Shown here: piece by piece, positions 48,531 to 55,578 of the stretch
Position numbering within the stretch: position 1 is the first letter of the stretch
How the letters are laid out: each line of letters opens with the position of its first letter
From: Acidimicrobiaceae bacterium
GTDB lineage: Bacteria; Actinomycetota; Acidimicrobiia; Acidimicrobiales; RAAP-2
Reading direction: 5' to 3'
Length of the DNA stretch: 63,353 bases
Assembly: GCA_003151235.1 (NCBI GenBank)
Contig: PLWZ01000051.1
Coordinates: forward strand, 109,935 to 173,287
Position numbers and translations under genes: made by a program
The notes under the pieces: model-generated
Told to the model about the DNA's origin: nothing
Database searches by the model: none
The model's input: the letters and a program-made list of their open reading frames with translations, nothing else

Positions 48531-50185
48531 CCCGGTACCACCTCGAGCGATCGCTCGGGCTTTGCGCGCACCGCGTCTGCGGCGTCGCGGGCGTGGTACG
48601 AGGACCGTGTCAGCGGCGAGGACTCCACGTGGTCGAGTCCGACGTCGCGTCCGGCCGTCGCCAGGGCGTCGAACTCCTCGGGGCTCCACCACCGCGCCAC
48701 CGGGAGGTGGGCCGAGCTCGGCCGCAGGTATTGGCCGATCGTCGCGATGCGCACCCCCACCGAGGCCAGGTCGGCCAGCGTCGCCACCACCTCGTCGTCG
48801 CTCTCACCGAGGCCGACCATCAGGCCTGATTTGACGACCAGGCCCGCGTCGGCGGCCCGGGCCAGAACGGCCAGGCTGCGCGCGTAGCCGGCCGACGGAC
48901 GGACGGCCCGCTGGAGTCGGGCCACCGTCTCGATGTTGTGGTTCAAGACGTCGGGCCGCGCCGCGAAGACGAGCTCGAGCGAACGACCGTCACCCTTGCA
49001 GTCCGAGATCAGCGTCTCGACCGTGGTCCCGGGGCGGTGGCGCCTGATCGCGTCGACGGTCGCAGCGATCGCACCGGCCCCGCCGTCTCCGAGGTCGTCA
49101 CGGGCAACGCACGTCACCACCGCGTGGGCGAGGTTCATCCGCGCCACCGCCTGCCCGACCCGGTCGGGCTCGCCGGGGTCGAGCGGGAGCGGGTGTCGGG
49201 TGTCGACCTGGCAGAAACCACAGGCCCGCGTGCAACGGGACCCGTTGACCATGAAGGTCGCGGTGCCGTCGTTCCAGCATTCGAAGATGTTGGGGCAACC
49301 GGCCTCCTCGCACACGGTGACGAGCGAGAGCGAGCCGATCGTCTTTTTGACCGAGCGGAAGTCGTCACCCATCCGGGCCGGGACCCGCAGCCACGGCGGC
49401 TTGCGCACCGCGACCGGCATGCCGGCGGACGGGTCGACCCCGGCCTGTCGGAGCCGCCGCATGGGCGCTCGCTCCTCGGGGGTCGAGACCAGAGCCACCG
49501 GCTGGCCGGTCCGCCTCGGGATGGTCACCGCGCGGTCATCCACGCCCGAAGCACCCCACACCGCCACGGCCCGCTCGACCAGCGCGTCAACCGTTTCGGC
49601 CATCGAGAGTGCGTGCCCCGACGCCGCGAGCGACGTGACCGGTCGGTCGCTGATGCCGCACGGCACGATCTGGGCGAACATCGAGAGGTCGCAGTCGACG
49701 TTCAGGGCCACGCCGTGGAGCGTCCGGCGGCGGCCGTCGCCGACCCGGACGGTGCGCACCCCGACCGCCGCGACCTTGGCCGGTTCGGCCGAGCCGGGGT
49801 CGAGCCAGATGCCGGGGTAGCCCTCCAGACGACCGACCCGCTCGACGCCGAGGGAGCCGAGCGCGTCGATCACGACCTGCTCGAGGCGGTGCACGTGATC
49901 GCGCCCGGCCGAGAGGTGGTCGGAGACGGTCAGGACCGGGTACACGACGAGCTGGCCGGGTCCGTGGTAGGTGACATCGCCGCCACGATCGGTCCGCACG
50001 AGATCCGCGCCGAGCGCCTCGGGGTCACCGAGGACGTTGGCCGGGTCGGCCCGCACCCCGAGGGTGAACACGTGCGGGTGCTCGAGCACGAGCAGGTAGT
50101 CGTCGCGGGCCCGCTCCGACAGGGCCCGCTGGAGCGCGTAGGCCTCGTCGTAGGGGACGGTCCCGAGCCTTCGGACCCGCAGCAT
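48527..50185 (-). CDS. lipBA: Fused octanoyltransferase-lipoyl synthase (LipB-LipA)
   Basis: One uninterrupted 552-residue frame carries two lipoate enzymes. Residues 1 to about 215 are LipB, which moves octanoate from acyl carrier protein to a target lysine: RTDRGGDVTYHGPGQLVVYP, K137 (AKVAAVG) and the catalytic cysteine C176 (PCGISDRP). Residues about 260-552 are LipA, which inserts two sulfurs: the auxiliary cluster cysteines C292, C297 and C303, radical SAM cysteines C318, C322 and C325, and the terminal RSSY (527-530). Internal ATG codons at 49462 and 49420 could also yield a separate LipA. It follows the E2 gene by eight bases, pointing to dedicated lipoylation of that protein. Confidence 0.93.
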   Translation of the reverse strand: MLRVRRLGTVPYDEAYALQRALSERARDDYLLVLEHPHVFTLGVRADPANVLGDPEALGADLVRTDRGGDVTYHGPGQLVVYPVLTVSDHLSAGRDHVHRLEQVVIDALGSLGVERVGRLEGYPGIWLDPGSAEPAKVAAVGVRTVRVGDGRRRTLHGVALNVDCDLSMFAQIVPCGISDRPVTSLAASGHALSMAETVDALVERAVAVWGASGVDDRAVTIPRRTGQPVALVSTPEERAPMRRLRQAGVDPSAGMPVAVRKPPWLRVPARMGDDFRSVKKTIGSLSLVTVCEEAGCPNIFECWNDGTATFMVNGSRCTRACGFCQVDTRHPLPLDPGEPDRVGQAVARMNLAHAVVTCVARDDLGDGGAGAIAATVDAIRRHRPGTTVETLISDCKGDGRSLELVFAARPDVLNHNIETVARLQRAVRPSAGYARSLAVLARAADAGLVVKSGLMVGLGESDDEVVATLADLASVGVRIATIGQYLRPSSAHLPVARWWSPEEFDALATAGRDVGLDHVESSPLTRSSYHARDAADAVRAKPERSLEVVPG

Positions 50186-50193
50186 CGGTCGGA

Positions 50194-51624
50194 TCAGAGC
50201 TCGGCGGACCAGTCGCGGGTGCCCAAGAGGTCCCCGACCCGGCGCAGGTACGCGGAGACATAGGCCCCGTCGACGGCGCGGTGGTCCCAGGACATGCCGA
50301 GGACGCCGACCGAGTGGATGGCGATCGACTCGCTCCCGTCCGCGGCCACGACCACAACCGGCTTCCGCTTCACCCCGTCAGTCGCGAGGATGGCCACCTG
50401 GGGCTGGTTGATGATCGGCACGGTGAAGTACGTGCCGAACGGGCCGTCGTTGGTGATCGAGAACGTGCCGCCGGCGATGTCGTCCGCACTCAACTGGCGC
50501 GTGCGGGCCCGGTCGGCGAGGTCGCGGACCCGGCGCGCGATCCCCCGGAGGGTGACCTCTTCGGCCCGGTGCACCACCGGCACGATGAGGCCCTCAAAAT
50601 CAAGATCGACGGCGATCCCGAGGTTGATCTCGGCGTGCACGACCAATGCGTCCTCCGACACCGAGGCGTTCAGGTTCGGGTACTCGCGCAGCGCCTCGAC
50701 GGCCGCACGCGCGACGAACGGGAGGTAGGTGAGCGAGAAACCCTCCTCGGCCCGGAACCGGGCCCCGTGGGAGCGCCGGACCCGTTCTACATTCTCGAAG
50801 TCGGTCTCCGCAGCGATGAAGGCATGCGGGGAGGTCGACTTCGAACGAACCATGTGCTCGGCCGTGCGACGGCGCACGTTGGAGAACGGGACCACCCGAT
50901 CGCCCGCAGAGGGCACCACGGCCCGTGAGGCGGCGGCGGCCGGGAGCGGGGCCGCCGGCTGGGGCGGCTCGGCCTGGGTGGCCATGGGCGCCTCCGCGGC
51001 GGGAGCCGACGGGACCCGTGGGTGGCCGTTCGCGTGTTGTGCGTCGATGAGCGCCAGCACGTCCTCTCGGGTGATCCGGCCCCCGAGGCCGGTGCCCCGC
51101 ACCTGGCTGGGATTGATCCCGTTGTCGGACAAGAGGCGCCGGACGATCGGCGACAGCAACAACGACTCGTCTTGCGCGTTCGCGGCGGGAGCTTCCGCTG
51201 GTCCGGCGGCGAAGGCCGGCGGGACCGGCGGCGGGCTGGCCGTGGGCGGGATGACCTCCGCGACCGCCGGGTGCGGGCTGCTCGGCTCCGGTGTGGCCTC
51301 GGGCGGAGCGGGGGTTGCCGCGCCCGCGTCTGCTGGTGTGGCCTCGGGCGAAGCGGGGGTTGCCGCGCCCGCGTCTGCTGGTGTGGCCTGACCGTCACCG
51401 ATCACGGCCAGCCGGGTTCCGACGTCCACGGTCTCGCCCTCTGGCACCAGGATCTCCGAGAGCACGCCGGCGGCCGGGGAGGGGACCTCGGTGTCGACCT
51501 TGTCCGTCGACACCTCGAACAGCGGCTCGTCACGCTCGACCTGGTCCCCGATCGCCTTCATCCACTTGGTGATGGTGCCCTCGGTCACCGTCTCGCCGAG
51601 CTGCGGCATGGTCACGTCAGCCAA
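50194..51624 (-). CDS. Dihydrolipoamide acyltransferase (2-oxoacid dehydrogenase E2)
   Basis: This 476-residue E2 has one lipoyl domain (residues 1-78, target lysine K42 in STDKVDTE), an Ala/Pro linker, a peripheral-subunit-binding domain (about 157-192, SPIVRRLLSDNGINPSQVRG) and a catalytic domain ending with the acyltransferase motif DHRAVDG. The linker holds a 45-bp tandem repeat. The start is probably TTG at 51624, with a GTG and an ATG a few codons later as alternatives. The lpd stop overlaps it by eight bases and lipBA follows. Acetyl or succinyl specificity is not decidable; with aceE nearby a pyruvate dehydrogenase role is likely. Confidence 0.93.
   Translation of the reverse strand: MADVTMPQLGETVTEGTITKWMKAIGDQVERDEPLFEVSTDKVDTEVPSPAAGVLSEILVPEGETVDVGTRLAVIGDGQATPADAGAATPASPEATPADAGAATPAPPEATPEPSSPHPAVAEVIPPTASPPPVPPAFAAGPAEAPAANAQDESLLLSPIVRRLLSDNGINPSQVRGTGLGGRITREDVLALIDAQHANGHPRVPSAPAAEAPMATQAEPPQPAAPLPAAAASRAVVPSAGDRVVPFSNVRRRTAEHMVRSKSTSPHAFIAAETDFENVERVRRSHGARFRAEEGFSLTYLPFVARAAVEALREYPNLNASVSEDALVVHAEINLGIAVDLDFEGLIVPVVHRAEEVTLRGIARRVRDLADRARTRQLSADDIAGGTFSITNDGPFGTYFTVPIINQPQVAILATDGVKRKPVVVVAADGSESIAIHSVGVLGMSWDHRAVDGAYVSAYLRRVGDLLGTRDWSAEL
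51290..51389. repeat. 45-bp tandem repeat in the E2 linker
   Basis: Units at 51290-51334 and 51335-51379 differ at one base (GGCGGAGC against GGCGAAGC), followed by a ten-base partial third copy. In the minus-strand frame each encodes ATPADAGAATPAxPE. The unit is a multiple of three, so copy changes alter only linker length. Confidence 0.9.
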
Positions 51625-53038
51625 CGTGGAGTCCCCTTCCGGTCAGAGCCTGCACGGTCTCACCGAAGGTCTCGGAGAGCGACGGATGCGGCTGGATGAA
51701 CTGCGCGACCTCGCTCGGGGTGGCCTCCCAGTTGACCGCGAGATAGCCGGCCCCCAGCTGTTCGGTGACCCATGGGCCGACCATGTGGACCCCGAGGATC
51801 GCTCCCTCCGCCCCGTCGGCGCGCCGCTCGACCACGACCTTCACGAGACCCTCGGTGTCACCGATGATCTGGGCCCGACTGTTGCCTCCGAACGGGTCCT
51901 TCTTGACCATCACGTCCAGGCCGCGGGCCTTCGCCTGCTCCTCGGTCAGTCCCGCGAACGCGACCTCGGGGTGGCAGTAGATGGCCCACGGCACACGCTC
52001 GTAGTCGACCGGGGAGGCTGGCTCACCGAGCATGCAGTGGACCGCGACGATCGCTTCGGCGAAACCGACGTGGGCGAGCTGGGGGGTGTCGGCGACGACG
52101 TCGCCGACCGCCCACACGCTCGGCTCATGGGTGCGCTGGTAACCGTCTGCGACCACGAAGCCCCGCTCGTCGATCACGACCGCGGTGCCGTCCGCGACCA
52201 GTCCCTCGGTCCGGGCCCGTCGACCCACCGATACGACGACCATCTCGGTTTCGATCTCGGGACCATCGGCCAGGTGCAGCACCCCGCCCACCCCGTCGGG
52301 GTTCGACACGAAGCCCTTTACCTGGGCCCCGGTGTGCAGCTCGATGCCCCGCTTCTTGAACGACCGGTTGACGACGGCTGCGACGTCGGCGTCGCAGCCG
52401 GCCAGGATCGTGTCCACCGCCTCGACGACCGAGACGCGTGCGCCCAGGTCGGACAGGAGCGAGGCGAACTCGCACCCGATGGCACCCCCGCCGATCACGA
52501 CCGCCGACTCCGGGAGGTGGTCCAGGTCCAAGAACTCGTCCGATGTGACGACGGTCCTCCCGTCGACCGGGAGGCCGGGCAGCGTGCGCGGGACCGACCC
52601 TGCGGCCAGCACGACGTTGCGACCCGTGACCTCGGTGCCGGCGTCCGGCCCGTCACTCACCCGCACGAGCCGGCCCGGTAGCAACGTCCCGGTCCCGGAC
52701 AGCACGGTCACCTTTCGCCCCTTCAAGAGCCCGGAGAGGCCGCGGAAGAGACGATCGACCACCGCGTTCTTCCGGCTCTGGCTGACCGCGAAGTCGACGG
52801 TCGGATCCCCGCTCTCGATACCGAACTCCGCCGAGCCCTTGACGGTGCGATAGACGGCGGCAGTCTCGAGGAACTCCTTCGCCGGGACGCACCCGCGGTG
52901 CAGACAGGTCCCCCCGACCTTGTCTCGCTCGACGATGGCCACCGAGAGGCCGGCGGCCGCCCCGTAGAGGGCGGTCGCATAGCCACCCGGGCCGCCTCCG
53001 ATGACGACGACATCGAACTGCGTCCCCGTTGTCGTCAC
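51617..53038 (-). CDS. lpd: Dihydrolipoamide dehydrogenase (E3)
   Basis: Lpd reoxidises the dihydrolipoyl groups of 2-oxoacid dehydrogenase complexes, passing electrons through FAD to NAD+. The 473-residue protein has the FAD motif VVIGGGPGGYATALYGA, the redox-active disulfide GGTCLHRGCVPAKEF (C45-C50), an NAD motif AVVIGGGAIGCEFASLL, AVGDVVADTPQLAH and the catalytic His in QPHPSLSETF. The GTG at 53038 starts just before the first FAD strand. It begins the lpd-E2-lipBA operon, so the complex and its lipoylation are co-regulated. Confidence 0.96.
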   Translation of the reverse strand: MTTTGTQFDVVVIGGGPGGYATALYGAAAGLSVAIVERDKVGGTCLHRGCVPAKEFLETAAVYRTVKGSAEFGIESGDPTVDFAVSQSRKNAVVDRLFRGLSGLLKGRKVTVLSGTGTLLPGRLVRVSDGPDAGTEVTGRNVVLAAGSVPRTLPGLPVDGRTVVTSDEFLDLDHLPESAVVIGGGAIGCEFASLLSDLGARVSVVEAVDTILAGCDADVAAVVNRSFKKRGIELHTGAQVKGFVSNPDGVGGVLHLADGPEIETEMVVVSVGRRARTEGLVADGTAVVIDERGFVVADGYQRTHEPSVWAVGDVVADTPQLAHVGFAEAIVAVHCMLGEPASPVDYERVPWAIYCHPEVAFAGLTEEQAKARGLDVMVKKDPFGGNSRAQIIGDTEGLVKVVVERRADGAEGAILGVHMVGPWVTEQLGAGYLAVNWEATPSEVAQFIQPHPSLSETFGETVQALTGRGLHVG

Positions 53039-53186
53039 CGCATCAGCTCCTCTGGTCGGTTTCTTTCGGCTTCGCCCCTCCCCGAGCGGAGCCCGGTCGC
53101 TGCGGTTCGCAACCCCAGCGGGACCCCTAGCAACCGAATCGGTCGATCGCGACCACCCTATCGGCGGTGACCGGCGACTCCTACCT

Positions 53187-54194
53187 CTACGCGCGCAACC
53201 CATGGGCGACGCCGCGGACCCGCTCACCGAATCGGCCGGCGGCGCGCTTGGCGAGACTGCCGACCGCCGCGGCGCCCCGGACCGGGGCATAGGCGTCCGA
53301 CGCCGCGGTGAGCTCCGCATCCTCGTCGTCGGTCAGCTCGAGTTCGGCCGCCGCGGCGTTGGACTCCGCCTGGGCGACCGATGACGCGCCCGGGATCACG
53401 ATGACGTTCGGGCGGCGGAGACACCAGGCCAGCGCGACCTGGGCCGGGGAGGCTTCGTGGGCCTGCGCGACACTCCGCAAAACCTCGAGCAGCGGCTCGA
53501 TCCGGCGGAGGTTCTCGGGCAGGAAGTCCGACGTGTTGGCCCGGAAGCCCTTGGGCAGGTTGTCGGGGCCATAGCGTCCCGAGAGCAGGCCCTGCTGGAG
53601 CGGGCTGTAGGCGAGGATCAGCCGATCGTGCTCCTGGGCCCACGGCAGGGTATCGCGCTCGATCCGCCGGTCGACCAGGTTGTAGCGGACCTGATTGCTG
53701 AGCACCGGTCCGCCGAGCAGCTGTTCCGCAGACTGCCAGCGGGCCAGCTGGAAGTTGCTCACCCCGATGTGGCGGATGAGGCCGTCGCGTTGGAGCCGGG
53801 ACAGCGGGCCCATGGTCGCGGACAACGGCACCACCGGATTCGGCCAGTGGACCTGGTACAGGTCGATCACCTCGACACCGAGCCTGGCCGCGCTTCCCCG
53901 GGCGCGACGGGTCACGACCGGGTCGAACGGTGCGACCGGGAAGAGCTTGGTCGCGATGAACGCCTCGTCGCGACGCTCAGCCAACGCCTCCCCGACGATG
54001 CGTTCGGAGCGCCCGAACCCGTAGATCTCGGCCGTGTCGACGAGGTTCACACCGAGATCGAGCGAGCCGCCGACGACCTCGGGTGCGATGCCCTGTGCGT
54101 AGACGGGCCCGTACCCCCACTCACGCGATCCGAACTGCCATGTTCCCAGTCCAACGGACGACAGCCGGACCCCTCCGACCTCCCGGAACTTCAT
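53187..54194 (-). CDS. Aldo/keto reductase
   Basis: The 335-residue TIM-barrel enzyme has GLGTWQFGSREWGYG, the catalytic Asp and Tyr in NLVDTAEIYGFGRSE, Lys in AFIATKLFP, His in YQVHWPNP and the cofactor-binding VIPGASSVAQAESNAAAAEL. It is of the YajO/IolS-like type that uses NADPH to reduce aldehydes. The C-terminal 30 residues (AAVGSLAKRAAGRFGERV) are an extra basic helix. It lies 22 bp downstream of the SDR gene on the same strand, so the two are probably co-transcribed. The physiological substrate is unknown. Confidence 0.92.
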   Translation of the reverse strand: MKFREVGGVRLSSVGLGTWQFGSREWGYGPVYAQGIAPEVVGGSLDLGVNLVDTAEIYGFGRSERIVGEALAERRDEAFIATKLFPVAPFDPVVTRRARGSAARLGVEVIDLYQVHWPNPVVPLSATMGPLSRLQRDGLIRHIGVSNFQLARWQSAEQLLGGPVLSNQVRYNLVDRRIERDTLPWAQEHDRLILAYSPLQQGLLSGRYGPDNLPKGFRANTSDFLPENLRRIEPLLEVLRSVAQAHEASPAQVALAWCLRRPNVIVIPGASSVAQAESNAAAAELELTDDEDAELTAASDAYAPVRGAAAVGSLAKRAAGRFGERVRGVAHGLRA

Positions 54195-54216
54195 CGGCCG
54201 ACCATCGTCGAGTCGA

Positions 54217-54981
54217 TCATTTCGGCGGCATCCGGATGCCGCCGTCGAGGCGGATGACCTCGGCGTTCAGGTACCGGTTGCCGACGATGTCGACGACCAG
54301 CTGACCGTACTGGGACGGCATCCCGAGGACCTTCGGGAACAGCACCGACTCCCCGAGGGCCTTGCGTTGCGGCTCGGGCAGCGAAGCCAGCAGGGGGGTG
54401 TCGAAGAGGCCGGGGGCGATCGTGAGCACGCGGATGCCGACGACCGACAGGTCGCGGGCTGCCGGCAGGGTCATGCCGACCACGGCCCCCTTGGACGCTG
54501 AATATGCGAGCTGGCCGATCTGGCCGTCGAACGCGGCCACAGAGGCGGTGTTCACGATCACGCCGCGCTCCCCGTCCTCGGTGGGCTCGGTCTTGGCGAT
54601 CGCGGCGGCGGCCCGCGTCATGACGTTGAACGTCCCGATCACGTTGAGCTTCAAGAGGAACTCGAACCCCCCGGGGCTGTGCGGCGTTCCGTCACGATTG
54701 ATGACCCGCTCGGCCCAACCGGTGCCGGCACAGTTGACGGCGACCCGCAGGTTGCCGGCGTTCGCGGCCAGGTCGACGGCCTTCTGGCAGTCGTCGGTGT
54801 CGGTGACGTCCCCACCGACGTAGTCCCCGCCGACCTCGGCGGCGACCTGCTTGGCGCCGTCCTCGTTGCGGTCGAACACGACCACCCGGGCGCCTCGCTC
54901 AGACAGGGCCCGGGCGGTCGCCGCGCCGAGGCCCGAGGCACCTCCGGTGACGATCGCCGAGGTGTTGCTGTTCAGTTCCAT
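54217..54981 (-). CDS. SDR, 3-hydroxyacyl-CoA dehydrogenase type 2-like
   Basis: The 254-residue protein has the SDR cofactor motif AIVTGGASGLGAATARAL, NCAGTGWAERVI, the catalytic Ser in NTASVAAFDG and YSASKGAVVG (Tyr/Lys), and a C-terminus (YLNAEVIRLDGGIRMPPK) diagnostic of the HSD10/HADH2 group, which oxidises short-chain 3-hydroxyacyl-CoA, especially in branched-chain amino acid breakdown. Such enzymes would suit the acyl-CoA mutase and carboxylase in this window, though they are not adjacent. It precedes the aldo/keto reductase. The identity of the group is strong; the exact substrate is not. Confidence 0.9.
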   Translation of the reverse strand: MELNSNTSAIVTGGASGLGAATARALSERGARVVVFDRNEDGAKQVAAEVGGDYVGGDVTDTDDCQKAVDLAANAGNLRVAVNCAGTGWAERVINRDGTPHSPGGFEFLLKLNVIGTFNVMTRAAAAIAKTEPTEDGERGVIVNTASVAAFDGQIGQLAYSASKGAVVGMTLPAARDLSVVGIRVLTIAPGLFDTPLLASLPEPQRKALGESVLFPKVLGMPSQYGQLVVDIVGNRYLNAEVIRLDGGIRMPPK

Positions 54982-55035
54982 GGGCCGATGGTACGGCGCT
55001 GTGCGCCCGGGTCACCACTCCCGCTCCGGGCTCGC

Positions 55036-55494
55036 TCAGGAGGAGCCGCGGGCCTCGGTGGCTGCGGCGACGGCCAGCTCGTCCACGAAGTCGTTCCAAC
55101 GGTCACCGCTGTGCCCCTTCACCCACCTGAAAACGATCTCGCGGCCAGAATCGAGCGCCAGCTCGAGGAGCGGTTCCCACAGGTCCCGGTTGGCGACCGG
55201 CTGCCGCTGGGAGTTCTTCCAGTCCCGGCGCAGCCAGCCCTCCCACCACCGGTCCTGGAAGCACTTCACGACATAGGTGGAGTCACTGATCACCGTGATC
55301 GGGGCGGCACCATCGTTCTTGCCGATTGTGCGGAGCGCCTCGATCACAGCCGTGATCTCCATGCGCTGGTTGGTGGTTCGTGGCTCACCCCCGTTCGCGT
55401 ACGGACCGTCGGGGATCGCCCAGGCCCAGCCCCCCGGGCCCGGGTTCCCGAGGCACGAGCCGTCGGTGTAGACGACGACCGGTTCGTTACTCAC
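55036..55494 (-). CDS. rnhA: Ribonuclease HI
   Basis: RNase HI cleaves the RNA strand of RNA-DNA hybrids. The 152-residue protein has the conserved start VVYTDGSCLGNPGPGGWAWA (D11), E46 in NQRMEITAVIEAL, D71 in VISDSTYVV, the active-site loop histidine in VKGHSGDRWNDF and the final Asp, giving the DEDD set. The length is standard. The start is GTG. It is divergent from aceE, with only about 85 bp between; the region contains an A/T-richer GGTTATTAGTAAC segment that could be part of a promoter. Confidence 0.94.
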   Translation of the reverse strand: MSNEPVVVYTDGSCLGNPGPGGWAWAIPDGPYANGGEPRTTNQRMEITAVIEALRTIGKNDGAAPITVISDSTYVVKCFQDRWWEGWLRRDWKNSQRQPVANRDLWEPLLELALDSGREIVFRWVKGHSGDRWNDFVDELAVAAATEARGSS

Positions 55495-55578
55495 CGGTTA
55501 TTAGTAACACGTCGAACCCTCCGATCGGCTCATGACAGACGGTGTTCACAGGGCATCGCGTGGGTGGGATCATGGGCC

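Noticed and set aside
54679..55578. N-terminal extension of the aceE frame
   Set aside because: It is antisense to the SDR and rnhA genes and unlike any AceE; the conserved protein starts near 55579.
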